This document shows, one piece after another, positions 1 through 9,650 of a DNA stretch of 64,000 nucleotides. Made by a program: the position numbers and the translations under genes. Each line of letters starts with the position of its first letter. Within the stretch, counting starts at the first letter, position 1. The stretch comes from Paenibacillus pabuli NBRC 13638 (GTDB lineage Bacteria > Bacillota > Bacilli > Paenibacillales > Paenibacillaceae), in the NCBI RefSeq assembly GCF_001514495.1, contig NZ_BCNM01000001.1:848438-912437 (forward strand), read 5' to 3'. The notes under the pieces were generated by a model. The model was not told the origin of the DNA and did not search any database. It saw only the letters and a program-made list of their open reading frames with translations.

Positions 1-2
1 TC

Positions 3-2159
3 GATACACAAGTTGATCTTATGAAGCGGTTAAACATGGAGATGACGTGGAGCCCAAATCTGCAAACACTGATGTATTCCAATCAGCCCGCCAAAGAGGC
101 GCCGTACACGGCTTACCAACTGGTAAAGGAACTTCGTCTCTATAAAACATCATACGCATCCATCGATGAATTCTACGTCGTGTGGAAAAAAGATCAATCC
201 ATTCTCCGTTCAGGTAATATTCGGGATATGCGAACGGCATTTCATACCCTACATAACACAGGTGCAATGTCTTTCGAAGCGTGGCGGGATCAGATTGTGG
301 GTGCAGAGACGAATCAATTCGTTATACTGCCACATCAGAATGCAGCTCCGGCGGAGTCTTCCATTGCGTACATTACACGTCTGCCTGATGATTTGAATGG
401 TCAGGAGACCGGTACGGTTGTCGTCATGGCGGATACGCGAAGATTCCAGGAAGCAATTGAGAGCATTTCGGGTTTTAGTGATGCCACGCTGCTGATTCTG
501 AACCAGAATAACGAGATTTTGATGAGCAATCATCCCGGATCGGAGGAATTGAAGCCATTCATGAATGGCAATCAGGTTCAATTGGATAACGCCAGGGTTG
601 GCAAGTCGGAGATGTTCTACATGGACTCCTCGGCATCCGATCTGAAATACGCATTGATTATCCCCAGCAGTCTGTATTGGGAAAAGGCAGTGTATGTACG
701 CAATTTTACGTATATCAGTATCGTGGTGAGTCTCATTAGTGCGGGTGTACTGACCTGGTTCTTCATGCGCCGGAATTACTCCCCAATCCAACAGCTCGTG
801 GAATCACTAAAAGACAAAAATACGCAGAACGAACCCGCTGATCGAAATGAACTTCGGTTTATTCAGAAGGTCATCATGAACACACGATCGGAAAAGAACG
901 AGATTGCCCAGCAGCTGCAGAAACATCAGCAGGTGCTGCGCTCCAATATGATTAATCGGCTTCTGAAAGGCAAACAGGATACGCTCGTGCCTTATGAAGA
1001 TGCATTCCGTTCCTTTCATATGCCGCTCTATTCAAGTGAGTTTGCTGTTATCCTATTTGTCATCGAAAATGAAGAGAATCTCTATGGAAAGCTGCCGGGC
1101 ATTGATATCAACGAACGAAACAAATTGATCCATCTCATTATTTCCAATGTGGTTGAAGAACTGGCTTCAGAGCGTCAGCACGTCGGATATGTCGCAGAAG
1201 TTGATGATATGATGATCTGCCTTGTAAATATGAAAGCGGATTCTTCGGATTGGAACCAGGATCTTCATCACATTGCGGCCGAAGCACAGCGCTTTCTGGA
1301 GCGCTATGATATGGAACTGACAATCTCTATCAGTGGACGCCATACGTCGTGGATTGGTATCGCAGAAGCCTACCAGGAAGCGGTAGATGCGATGGAATAC
1401 AAAATGGTGCTTGGCAAGAAAGGCATTATTACTTATGGCGATATACGCAGCGAAGCGATGGGGGATGACCCGTTTGGTTATTACTATCCGCTTCAGGTAG
1501 AACAGCAGCTTCTTAATTTTATCAAAGCGGGAGATACCGACCAAGCCAGTGCTTATATGAATGAGATTACAGAGCGAAATTTTGTTAAACCGATTATGTC
1601 GCTTACACTCGCACGTTGCCTGATTTTTAACCTGGTAGGTACAATGATTAAGGCAATCAATGATCTGGGGGACAGAGATAATAACATGCTAACCCATTAC
1701 CCGCATCGGATTGATGATATTCTCGCCGGGGATACCATTCAGGAGATGCAGGAGGCTTTGCAGAACTTGCTTGAAGAGGTATGTGCCTATGCCACCGACA
1801 AGCGCGCAACCAATGTGTCACAAGAACGCGAGGATTCCCTGCGTCATCTCAGCACCCAAGTGACTCAATATATTGAGAGTAACTATACGGACGTGAATTT
1901 GAACGTCAACGCAATTGGTGAACATTTTGAGCTTAAGGGCAGTTATCTGTCCAAACTCTTCAAGAATCAGACCGGTGAGGGGCTGTTGGACTGCATTCAT
2001 AAGTGCCGTATCCGACAGGCTAAAGAAATGATTGAGCATAAACAGGAATCCATTACCGAAATATCCCGATTGGTCGGGTATAACGATGCAGCAACTTTCA
2101 TCCGGGTATTCAAGAAATACGAAGGCATTACGCCCGGTAAATATAAAGAAATCAGTTGA
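3..2159 (+). CDS. Membrane-anchored AraC-family sensor regulator (YesS-like), 5' end outside window
   Basis: The frame is open to the left edge, so the N-terminus is missing; the first ATG visible is at 21. Numbering from that ATG, residues 1-225 form an extracellular sensor-like region, a membrane segment lies near 228-250 and is followed by an arginine-rich turn and a linker. Residues about 607-710 are a double helix-turn-helix of the AraC type, ending in the family signature around GYNDAATFIRVFKKYEGITP. Proteins of this build in Paenibacillus and Bacillus sense extracellular sugar, often through a neighbouring binding protein, and activate sugar uptake and hydrolase genes. The lipoprotein gene begins 19 bases downstream, so the two are probably co-transcribed. 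The family assignment is firm; the ligand is unknown, with a pectic oligosaccharide plausible from the neighbours. Confidence 0.9.
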   Translation, partial: DTQVDLMKRLNMEMTWSPNLQTLMYSNQPAKEAPYTAYQLVKELRLYKTSYASIDEFYVVWKKDQSILRSGNIRDMRTAFHTLHNTGAMSFEAWRDQIVGAETNQFVILPHQNAAPAESSIAYITRLPDDLNGQETGTVVVMADTRRFQEAIESISGFSDATLLILNQNNEILMSNHPGSEELKPFMNGNQVQLDNARVGKSEMFYMDSSASDLKYALIIPSSLYWEKAVYVRNFTYISIVVSLISAGVLTWFFMRRNYSPIQQLVESLKDKNTQNEPADRNELRFIQKVIMNTRSEKNEIAQQLQKHQQVLRSNMINRLLKGKQDTLVPYEDAFRSFHMPLYSSEFAVILFVIENEENLYGKLPGIDINERNKLIHLIISNVVEELASERQHVGYVAEVDDMMICLVNMKADSSDWNQDLHHIAAEAQRFLERYDMELTISISGRHTSWIGIAEAYQEAVDAMEYKMVLGKKGIITYGDIRSEAMGDDPFGYYYPLQVEQQLLNFIKAGDTDQASAYMNEITERNFVKPIMSLTLARCLIFNLVGTMIKAINDLGDRDNNMLTHYPHRIDDILAGDTIQEMQEALQNLLEEVCAYATDKRATNVSQEREDSLRHLSTQVTQYIESNYTDVNLNVNAIGEHFELKGSYLSKLFKNQTGEGLLDCIHKCRIRQAKEMIEHKQESITEISRLVGYNDAATFIRVFKKYEGITPGKYKEIS

Positions 2160-2178
2160 TTGGAAAGGAGACCGGAAC

Positions 2179-3828
2179 ATGAACGTAAAAAGGACGTTGG
2201 CATTTATAGCAAAGGTGACAGGATTCATCCTGCTGCTGGGCATGCTGGCTGCTTGCGATCAGAACGGGACCGATTCGGATACCAAGCTGGATGAACGTTC
2301 CGGCTCATCAGAGTTCCAGACCGTTTCAATTGCTGCTCCCAATAACGATGGGAAATTGACCTACTGGGCAGAATTGAATGGCAATGCAGCAAGCATTAAG
2401 TCCAGCTTCAATGAAGTTCCTTTTTTTCAGGAATGGCAGCGGAGAACCGGAGTCAACCTTCAATTCATCCGGCCACCCGCCAATCAGGCCAAAGAAGCGA
2501 TTAATGTGCTGCTTACATCCGGGGAACTGCCGGATATGATTGAATACGAGTGGAGCAATTATCCCGGTGGGCCGGAGAAAGCGATCAAAGACGGATATAT
2601 TTTGCGATTAAACGATGTTATTGATCAATACGCACCTCATCTGAAGCAGTACCTGACCGAGCATCCCGACATTGATATGCAGATTCGCACAGCGAGTGGA
2701 AGTTATTACGCGTTTCCCTTTATTCAGGGAGATGATAAGCTGCGAACCTATCAAGGGCCGATTATCCGAAAAGACTGGCTGGATGAGCTTGGACTCGATG
2801 TACCGACTACGATCGACGAATGGCATACGATGCTTCAGGCATTTAAGGACAAGAAGGGAGCTGAAGCTCCGCTTACTTTCCTCGGTGTTCCAAATCCGTT
2901 GTTTGGTATTGAAGGCGGCGGTTTTATTGGCGCTTTTGGCATTAAAAAGGGATTTTACGTGGAAGATGGCCAAATTAAGTTTGGGGCACAGGAACCTGAA
3001 TATAAGCAGTTTCTTTGTTTATTTCGTGAATGGTATGCGGAAGGACTCATTGACAAGAATCTGGCTGCCGTCGATTCGGAGACTCAGGATACCAACATGA
3101 CTACAGGACGCAGCGGCGCGAGTATCTGGAATGCAGGGGCGGGGATCGGCACATGGTTACCTATCTTGCAGGAGGCGGACCCTCATGCAAAACTTGTACC
3201 AGCACCATATCCTGTTATGAACAAAGGAGATCGCCCGAAGTTTGGTCAACTTGCTCCCGCAATCGGTTCCAGTGGAGTCGCCATATCCAGCAACAGTCGT
3301 CATGTAGAAGAAGCAGCACGGATGCTGGACTACGGGTATGGGCCTGAGGGACATTTACTGTTCAACTTTGGCATTGAAGGTGTCAGTTTTGAGATGAAAG
3401 ACGGGTATCCGGCGTATACGGAAACTATTTTGAAAAACCCGGATAAGTGGTCCCCGGCCCAAGCGCTTGCGATGTACACCAGAGCGAGTTATTTCGGTCC
3501 TTTTGTGCAGGATACGCGATATATGGAACAATATTATATTTTGCCGGAACAGAAAGAGGCGGTGCAGTTATGGTCCAGCACGGATGCTGTTCTGCATCAG
3601 GTGCCGACTCTGCCCAAAACCGAGAAAGAAAGCACGGAGATGTCAGTCATCATGCAGGAAGTGAACAAAGTGGTGGACGAGATGTCGCTTAAAATCATTT
3701 TTGGTATTGAGCCGGTGGATGCCTACGATACGTACGTCGAGCAAATCAAGTCATTACAGATTGATCGCGCGATTGAGATTCAGCAGCAGGCTTTAGAGCG
3801 GTATAATCGTGCTGTATCCTCTAAATAA
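2179..3828 (+). CDS. Extracellular sugar-binding lipoprotein (ABC transporter SBP, LplA/YtcQ type)
   Basis: The protein has 549 residues. The start at 2179 is chosen for the GGAAAGGAG ribosome site just upstream and because it yields a proper lipoprotein signal: basic n-region (NVKR), hydrophobic core and a LGMLAAC lipobox with the lipidated cysteine at residue 26. The body resembles family-1 extracellular solute-binding proteins of carbohydrate (CUT1) ABC transporters, with the motifs WNAGAGIGTW and PAIGSSGVAIS in the second lobe. It should be tethered outside the membrane and deliver an oligosaccharide to permeases that are not encoded alongside, so they may lie left of the window or elsewhere. 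It directly follows the sensor-type AraC regulator, an arrangement in which the binding protein may also feed the sensor. The substrate cannot be read from the sequence. Confidence 0.9.
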   Translation: MNVKRTLAFIAKVTGFILLLGMLAACDQNGTDSDTKLDERSGSSEFQTVSIAAPNNDGKLTYWAELNGNAASIKSSFNEVPFFQEWQRRTGVNLQFIRPPANQAKEAINVLLTSGELPDMIEYEWSNYPGGPEKAIKDGYILRLNDVIDQYAPHLKQYLTEHPDIDMQIRTASGSYYAFPFIQGDDKLRTYQGPIIRKDWLDELGLDVPTTIDEWHTMLQAFKDKKGAEAPLTFLGVPNPLFGIEGGGFIGAFGIKKGFYVEDGQIKFGAQEPEYKQFLCLFREWYAEGLIDKNLAAVDSETQDTNMTTGRSGASIWNAGAGIGTWLPILQEADPHAKLVPAPYPVMNKGDRPKFGQLAPAIGSSGVAISSNSRHVEEAARMLDYGYGPEGHLLFNFGIEGVSFEMKDGYPAYTETILKNPDKWSPAQALAMYTRASYFGPFVQDTRYMEQYYILPEQKEAVQLWSSTDAVLHQVPTLPKTEKESTEMSVIMQEVNKVVDEMSLKIIFGIEPVDAYDTYVEQIKSLQIDRAIEIQQQALERYNRAVSSK

Positions 3829-4023
3829 ATCCTTATATTGTATAAAATGGGCATTAAAGTGTCGTTTTTGTTGATGTAATTTCGTTCCCTCATGCTCTAC
3901 AATCGGTTATGACATGCTGAGTTGGCATGCACATAACTCTTGCTTGAGCAGGATCGGAGGTGACTACAGGGTTTCTTGAAACCGCTCACATACTCTGAAA
4001 TCCAAAAGGAGGAGAACGAAAGC

Positions 4024-6693
4024 ATGCGGAGGAGAAAATGGCCTTCTTTATTGTTGGCATTTACGTTGACGGTTGGATGGTCTGTACCTGGAACCCATGA
4101 GGTTCGAGCGTCAGAGGGTGACTCACAGCCATCTATTGATCGTGCGGGTGAGAATCTGTCTCTGGGTACGGATGGCAGAAGCAGGCTCTATCCAAACGAT
4201 TGGTATCCAGGATTTAAAGATGAACAGGGAAGGTTTCTGCATGACTTTTCGTATGCCGGTTATCGGCGCGGGGAAACCGAACTACCGAAGACGGCAAAAA
4301 ACAAACGTATCGACGTTACGAAAGCACCGTATTTTGCTGACCCTTCAGGAGGCCGTGATGCAACGCAGGCTATTCAAAAGGCAATTGATGCTGCTGTTGC
4401 GTTAGGTGGGGGTGTCGTGTATCTTCCCAAGGGTACATATCAGGTTAACCCTCAGGACGGCAAGGATTATGCACTAAACATTCCTGCAAGTCGTATAGTC
4501 CTGAAAGGTGACGGGATGAATATGACTCATATCTATAATGCACAGCAAAATATGAAAAACAAGGATATCATCCGGATCGGTAACGGAGATTGGAAGAAAA
4601 CCGGAATTTCTACGAAACTTCGCAAATCCGTTACCGATCCAACCGTCCTGCTGCCCGTTGAGGATACAAGTGGGTTTGCGGTGAATGATTATGTGGTCAT
4701 TTCATTCGAAACGACGCCAGGTTTCTTACGTGAACTTGGCATGCAAAACAAGTGGTCGTCACGTCTTGGTAAAGTAGAACCGTTATTCTATCGCCAAATC
4801 ATAGGCGTAGATCCGGAGAACAAAACGATCACACTAGACATTCCGACGCGTTATCCAATGAAGCTGCGCGATAATATTACGATTAGTCAGACCGCAGATC
4901 CGATTGTCGAAGTAGGTTTGGAAGATTTCTCGATCGCAAACATTCAAAATGCGAAGTCAGGACTTGGTGAAGACGACTTCAAAGTCGTTGGGACTGCTGG
5001 ATATGAAGCCGATAATGCCAAAGCGGTCAATGTGATTGCAGTGGCGAACAGCTGGATTCGAAATATTAACACCTATAAGCCCGCTGGCAATACAGATTAC
5101 CATCTGTTATCCAAAGGTATTATTCTGGATCGTACGAAGAACGTCACTGTGGATCATGTAACCATGCAGTACCCGCAGTATCGTGGAGCGAATGGGAACG
5201 GTTATTTATATCAATTTATAGGCAATGATAATCTCATCAAGAACAGTAAGGCGATCGGAGCTAGACATAGCTTCACATATGCCAACTTCTCTGCGAACGG
5301 GAATGTGCTGCAAGGTGCGTATTCCGAGAAGCCTTCATTATTAACTGATTTTCATATGTACTTGAGCATGGCGAACCTGATCGATAACCTGGTCGTTAAC
5401 GGGGACGGGATCTCTGCCATTACGCGTAACTATGGATCATCAGAAACGAATCGTCATGGGGTGGTAACCACGGAAAGTGTGTTCTGGAATACGACTGGTC
5501 AGGCGGCACACCCTAGTAAATCCGGCGTTATTGTAGAATCAGAACAATTCGGGAATGGATATGTCATTGGAACAAAAGGGAAGGACACCGGCGTGAACGT
5601 CAACATTGTTGGTTCCATTCCGGATGCGAATACGCAGCCATTTGATATGGCGGAAGGCATTGGGCAGGGCGATCGTTTATCCCCGCAAAGTTTATATCAG
5701 GACCAGAGCAAAAAGCGTATCAAAGATATTCATCTGGGACTTCAATCCCTGTTGGTCAATGGCGAAGCTATAGGGGGTATGCAGTTCCTAAGAACGGATT
5801 ACGTTCACACTTTGCCTTATGATACAACCGAGACGCCGATCATCTCTGCAAAAGCTTTTGCAAAGGATGCAAAGGTTAAAATTAAGCAACCGCAAGGAAC
5901 AAATGGAACCGGAGAGATCGCTGTAACGTATCGGGGTCACACCCAGAACGTGCGGGTGAATTTTAAGGTAGCGGATACACCCGTACTTCCAGAGAACATC
6001 TCCATAAGTCCCAATAAAGCAGTACCCGGCTGGAGAGTCGCAGGTAATGCGATAAGCGCAGGCGAAAGCGGAGAATTATCCTCGTTTCTAACATTAGATA
6101 ATGGTGAGATCGTAAACATTGCAGAGTTGAACGTTCCTGTGACGTACACATCAAGTGATGATGCGATCGGATATACGGAAGGAACTACCTTCCATGCAGT
6201 AAAAGCGGGAAAGGTCGACATCATCGTGAGCTGCGTCTTTAATGGTGTAACGATCGAGGCACGGGAGAAATTTGAAGTCAAAGAGCCTATGGCCGAACCG
6301 GAAGGACCGTTCGCTGTCGTAACCAAGGTTACGGCAAGTGCAGATGATGGCAATCTGCCGATCCATACGATCGATCGTGATCCGGACTCCAGATGGTCTG
6401 CAGATGGAAAGGGACAATACCTGCAGTTAGAGCTTGAGCAACAAACCCAAGTAGGGCAGGTAAGCATTCAATTCTATAATGGACATACGCGATCCAATTA
6501 TTTTGATTTGGAGATATCAACAGATGGTACTAATTACCAAAATGTATTAAGTAACGTCGCCAGTCAAAAACAGGCTGCCTATGAAACATTTGAATTTGAA
6601 CCGGTTCAGGCCAAATTTATTCGTTATGTCGGGCAAGGCAATGAATCCAATACCTGGAACAGTATTATTAAATTTTGGGTGCACGGGAATTAA
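4024..6693 (+). CDS. Secreted right-handed beta-helix protein, pectate-lyase-superfamily, with C-terminal discoidin-like domain
   Basis: The protein has 889 residues from the ATG preceded by AAAAGGAGGAG; an in-frame upstream ATG at 3976 has no ribosome site. A signal peptide (residues 1-29, ending VRA) indicates secretion. Residues about 105-145 carry the start of a Pectate_lyase_3-type beta-helix (DATQAIQKAIDAA followed by GGGVVYLPKGTY), and helix-like repeats run to about 560. Residues about 765-889 resemble an F5/8 type C (discoidin) carbohydrate-binding domain (LPIHTIDRDPDSRWSADG). Superfamily members include polygalacturonases, rhamnogalacturonan-active enzymes and catalytically silent binders, so the exact reaction is not fixed. 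The neighbouring sugar-binding lipoprotein and the rhamnosidases elsewhere in the window favour pectin. It is probably transcribed with, or just downstream of, the lipoprotein gene. Confidence 0.8.
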   Translation: MRRRKWPSLLLAFTLTVGWSVPGTHEVRASEGDSQPSIDRAGENLSLGTDGRSRLYPNDWYPGFKDEQGRFLHDFSYAGYRRGETELPKTAKNKRIDVTKAPYFADPSGGRDATQAIQKAIDAAVALGGGVVYLPKGTYQVNPQDGKDYALNIPASRIVLKGDGMNMTHIYNAQQNMKNKDIIRIGNGDWKKTGISTKLRKSVTDPTVLLPVEDTSGFAVNDYVVISFETTPGFLRELGMQNKWSSRLGKVEPLFYRQIIGVDPENKTITLDIPTRYPMKLRDNITISQTADPIVEVGLEDFSIANIQNAKSGLGEDDFKVVGTAGYEADNAKAVNVIAVANSWIRNINTYKPAGNTDYHLLSKGIILDRTKNVTVDHVTMQYPQYRGANGNGYLYQFIGNDNLIKNSKAIGARHSFTYANFSANGNVLQGAYSEKPSLLTDFHMYLSMANLIDNLVVNGDGISAITRNYGSSETNRHGVVTTESVFWNTTGQAAHPSKSGVIVESEQFGNGYVIGTKGKDTGVNVNIVGSIPDANTQPFDMAEGIGQGDRLSPQSLYQDQSKKRIKDIHLGLQSLLVNGEAIGGMQFLRTDYVHTLPYDTTETPIISAKAFAKDAKVKIKQPQGTNGTGEIAVTYRGHTQNVRVNFKVADTPVLPENISISPNKAVPGWRVAGNAISAGESGELSSFLTLDNGEIVNIAELNVPVTYTSSDDAIGYTEGTTFHAVKAGKVDIIVSCVFNGVTIEAREKFEVKEPMAEPEGPFAVVTKVTASADDGNLPIHTIDRDPDSRWSADGKGQYLQLELEQQTQVGQVSIQFYNGHTRSNYFDLEISTDGTNYQNVLSNVASQKQAAYETFEFEPVQAKFIRYVGQGNESNTWNSIIKFWVHGN

Positions 6694-7046
6694 AAATGAC
6701 TTAGGATAAAATAAAAAGAAGTCGATTCAGTTTTGGTATCAAATATAATATGCGCTCATTTTAAAGCTGGAATGAGTGCATATTATATTTGGATAGATTG
6801 GATAGCTGAATTGTGGAGATACGATATTAGAGATGTTGAATCACATATTTATCCATATGAAATTGAAAAATTCTCGGGGGTTATAAAAATAAAAAGCCAC
6901 ATTTATCCATGTAATGTGAAGTGATGTGATTTTGATAACGCAATAAAGGGTTTTCTTTAAAAATCAAACTACTGTTTCACAAAACTCGTATTTTGTACAT
7001 ATGTATAAGATCTGCATAGGTTCAAGTTGTTACACATTTTCTTATG
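6694..7046. other. Intergenic, left flank of the transposon; 19-bp inverted repeat
   Basis: No convincing gene is seen. At 6742-6760 and 6771-6789 two 19-base arms pair over a 10-base loop with a single G.T wobble (arms AATATAATATGCGCTCATT and AATGAGTGCATATTATATT). There is no T-run, so a classical terminator is uncertain, although it lies directly after the beta-helix gene. Further right, two imperfect direct copies around CACAT-TTATCCAT occur near 6842 and 6899. Confidence 0.5.
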
Positions 7047-7093
7047 TGTCGGAGGACAAAAACTTGTACCGTTAAAGGACAAGAACTTGTACC
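7047..7093 (+). repeat. Transposon left end with two TnsB-site-like repeats
   Basis: The terminal TGTCGGA at 7047 leads into GGACAAAAACTTGTACC (7054-7070). A second copy, GGACAAGAACTTGTACC, lies at 7077-7093, a 23-base period with a single difference between the two 17-mers. Similar cores occur at the right-hand ends near 22.2 and 26.5-26.7 kb. Spaced copies at both ends are what TnsB-type transposases bind. Confidence 0.75.
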
Positions 7094-7124
7094 CATTAAC
7101 GATTGGTTCTTCTCTTCATTCTAA

Positions 7125-7171
7125 ATAAAAAAAACCCGTTAAGTTTTCATCAATCGAAAATTAACGGGTTT
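7125..7171 (-). terminator. Terminator of the tns operon
   Basis: On the minus strand AAACCCGTTAA pairs with TTAACGGGTTT across a 17-base loop and is followed by a run of T. It overlaps the tniQ stop codon and sits just inside the transposon left end. Confidence 0.8.
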
Positions 7172-8648
7172 AAAAACTTAATCTTTTCACATATTTATCT
7201 ACTGACTTTTGTAGCTTTAAGTTCTCCTCATTAGGGTTACTCATAACGAGCATTGCGATTTTCTGAGGTGTAAAAGATTTCATGGATTTAATCTCTTCTT
7301 TGTTACGCTCATCCTGATGCGGACATTTCCATTTAGATCCCGATTGAATTTCATCTAGATGATAAAACTCAATTGAGCATGATGAAGAATTTTCACATTT
7401 AATATATTTTATTGCTATGTTTGGGAAACTGTTATCTCTTAGTTGTTCAATTTCGTTCCATTGAGGTACACTGGCTTCCATACTTCTTTCGCCTGCAACT
7501 TTCAACCAATCAATAAAAAAGTTTGCACTAAATTTAGTTATTATCTTTTCTAATACCCAGAATAATACGTTTTGATTAATCCCCCCTGCACTTCTCATTT
7601 GATAACTAATGATTTGGTCCGCAAAGTATTCTAAGTGATCTCTTATGATCAATGGTCCTCTATAAAAAGAATCATTATCTACTGTTCTACACAGGGTATC
7701 ACAGTAAAAATACTCTTTGTTCAACAGAGATTTTCTCCAAAATACATAGGCATATGCATATGTACATATAGTCGGGAAATCAGCTAATTCATCTGTTTTT
7801 TTGAGTTCCATTAGTTGAGAAATACAATGTCTATGTTCCTCCAATACAGTTGTTAGTAGTTCTTCTTCTACTCTCTGGTATGCAGCGGAACAAACACGTA
7901 ATAATTTATTTTGGAATGGGCTGGAAAAATATTGATCATGCTGAATAGGGTTAGAATCGTCAAATTCAATAGTTTCCTCTGGAGAAGCTTTGATTAACGA
8001 TTTTAAGTTGCAGTGTTGTGCATGAATGATCCATTTGAACTGATTTTTATTATCATCTGAGTTTTGAAGCCATCGGAGTATATTTTGGTCTAGATGGTTC
8101 GGTCCCATCCATTCATTCCAACTAGATGAATGTAAGTGTGCGAGAGAATGCCCACACTTACACATAAATGCATGATCCAATTGTTTGTTTGTTAACAAGA
8201 ATGGTATTTTCCCTCTACATTTAGGGCATGAGTTAAGCAAATTACTCTTATGAAATACACATTCGTCAAAGAGTTTAAACTGATGAAACCAAGAATGATA
8301 TCCCCCGCTTAAACAACGTTCACACCAATGCAGGTCTTTGTAAAACCAATGCTCCCAGGAACTATACAAACCATGAAAAGGCTTAATCAAGGATTGAATG
8401 ATATGATTATTGTGTTCCTTTAGATTAATTTTTAAAGTTTGATATAGTAATTCTTCATTGAAACTTTTCAATTCCATAAGCTCCCTCTTTTTATCACCAA
8501 CGTCATGCTTTACGTTTTTTATATTTTCATTTCCAAAATAACGAAGTAATTCGTTTCGATCAGCTAAGTTAACTAGAGTTAATTTCTCGAATACAGACCA
8601 GGGTGACTCATATTCATAAAGCCATTCTTTTCTCCAAATGACGTTCAT
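7170..8648 (-). CDS. tniQ: TniQ/TnsD-family transposition targeting protein
   Basis: The protein has 492 residues. The TniQ hallmark is a zinc-binding block at about residues 109-144: WCERC, then ECVFH and CPKC, followed by a second CKCG group near 163-165. In Tn7 relatives TniQ/TnsD links target recognition to the TnsC ATPase; longer TnsD forms bind a fixed chromosomal site through their C-terminal part. At 492 residues this protein is nearer to TnsD than to the short TniQ of CRISPR-associated transposons, so its own DNA-site recognition is possible. It is the last gene of the minus-strand operon, next to tnsC with no gap, and its stop lies about 120 bases inside the transposon end. Confidence 0.9.
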   Translation of the reverse strand: MNVIWRKEWLYEYESPWSVFEKLTLVNLADRNELLRYFGNENIKNVKHDVGDKKRELMELKSFNEELLYQTLKINLKEHNNHIIQSLIKPFHGLYSSWEHWFYKDLHWCERCLSGGYHSWFHQFKLFDECVFHKSNLLNSCPKCRGKIPFLLTNKQLDHAFMCKCGHSLAHLHSSSWNEWMGPNHLDQNILRWLQNSDDNKNQFKWIIHAQHCNLKSLIKASPEETIEFDDSNPIQHDQYFSSPFQNKLLRVCSAAYQRVEEELLTTVLEEHRHCISQLMELKKTDELADFPTICTYAYAYVFWRKSLLNKEYFYCDTLCRTVDNDSFYRGPLIIRDHLEYFADQIISYQMRSAGGINQNVLFWVLEKIITKFSANFFIDWLKVAGERSMEASVPQWNEIEQLRDNSFPNIAIKYIKCENSSSCSIEFYHLDEIQSGSKWKCPHQDERNKEEIKSMKSFTPQKIAMLVMSNPNEENLKLQKSVDKYVKRLSF

Positions 8649-9632
8649 TTAGTTAGCTCCCTTGTGTGCTAAAGCCATATAAATCTCAGATTCAATGTAA
8701 CCAGAAAGCTTAATTGCTTCCAACCAATGTTGTGAAGTAATCCAATCTAACTGTTCGCCATGTGCTCCATAAATTTTCAACGCATTTTCAATGCCATAAG
8801 TAAAATATTCCATCGGAATTTCTAGATCAGAGGATACTCCATGTTCTTTTCGAAGCGACATAAATTGTTGATAAATTGTATCAGCATCCATCTCAAGTCG
8901 ATAACCTTTTTGAAATCCCTCAGGAAAAAAGTAACGTGTGTAGCTCCATCCACTATTCTCTGGATAGCAAGATATTTCTGGTTCATCATAGCATCGCAGA
9001 ACACGCTTTATTTCCTCAACGGAAGTAAGACCAAAAAAACGATGTTCATGAGTCATAAAGCGACCAATAATCTGTGACTTTTTTTGTTCGAGAAAGAATG
9101 TTCGTCTTCCCAACAGTTCCTCTTGCCCAACAGATATCACTGACATACTTATCTTCTCACGATCCAACTGATTATAGATATCCATTAACCAGTTATAATG
9201 GTACTCAGTTAGCCGGTGCGCTTCGTCCATGATAAGTATAATTCTTCTTAAACGGGACTTTTCAGCTTTCTCCATTAACAGATTGACAATTTGGTTTCGC
9301 AAATCGGATGGCTTTCTTCTATTTATAAAAGGAAACTTAAAATCATTTAACATGTCAACAAAAAACTTTTCTTCGCTAGGAACTTTATAGGAATTGGTAT
9401 TAGCAATCAAGATTGGTAATGGAGCTTCGATGTATGTGGGGAAATTCTCAATTGCGAATTTTATAGCAAATGTTTTTCCTATTCTGGGGCGCCCATATAC
9501 AATCATCCCAGGTAAGCGATTCATAACAATTTTTTTTAAACTTTCAATTAGTCGAAGAACTTCTTTAGTTGGCAGCAGATAGTGACCAATTTCAATCGGA
9601 TGTGTTCCGATACGAACCGAAGGTTTGTTCAT
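8649..9632 (-). CDS. tnsC: TnsC/TniB-type AAA+ ATPase, transposition regulator
   Basis: The protein has 327 residues. A Walker A motif GRPRIGKT sits at residues 47-54 and Walker B, ILIMDEAH, at about 132-139. These are the ATP-binding elements of the TnsC/TniB/MuB group, which polymerise on target DNA and recruit the transposase. The PTKEVLRLIESLKKIV segment before Walker A is the usual TniB-type leader. The gene lies between tnsB (gap 18 bases) and tniQ (adjacent) in one operon. Identity as the regulator ATPase of this element is firm; the naming follows gene order tnsA-B-C-tniQ. Confidence 0.92.
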   Translation of the reverse strand: MNKPSVRIGTHPIEIGHYLLPTKEVLRLIESLKKIVMNRLPGMIVYGRPRIGKTFAIKFAIENFPTYIEAPLPILIANTNSYKVPSEEKFFVDMLNDFKFPFINRRKPSDLRNQIVNLLMEKAEKSRLRRIILIMDEAHRLTEYHYNWLMDIYNQLDREKISMSVISVGQEELLGRRTFFLEQKKSQIIGRFMTHEHRFFGLTSVEEIKRVLRCYDEPEISCYPENSGWSYTRYFFPEGFQKGYRLEMDADTIYQQFMSLRKEHGVSSDLEIPMEYFTYGIENALKIYGAHGEQLDWITSQHWLEAIKLSGYIESEIYMALAHKGAN

Positions 9633-9650
9633 GTGAAAATATCTCCTTCA

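Noticed and set aside
2032..2178. Upstream extension of the sugar-binding lipoprotein
   Set aside because: It overlaps the AraC gene and would hide the lipoprotein signal peptide; the start at 2179 has a good ribosome site.
5937..6467. 176-residue minus-strand frame inside the beta-helix gene
   Set aside because: It is the mirror frame of a well-supported coding sequence and lacks a ribosome site.
6733..6924. 63-residue plus-strand frame left of the transposon
   Set aside because: It covers the 19-base inverted repeat and direct repeats, has no ribosome site and biased composition.
7042..7046. Possible 5-bp target duplication flanking the transposon
   Set aside because: ttatg on the left does not equal gctta (after 22202) or actga (after 26746); no duplication could be shown for any pair of ends.
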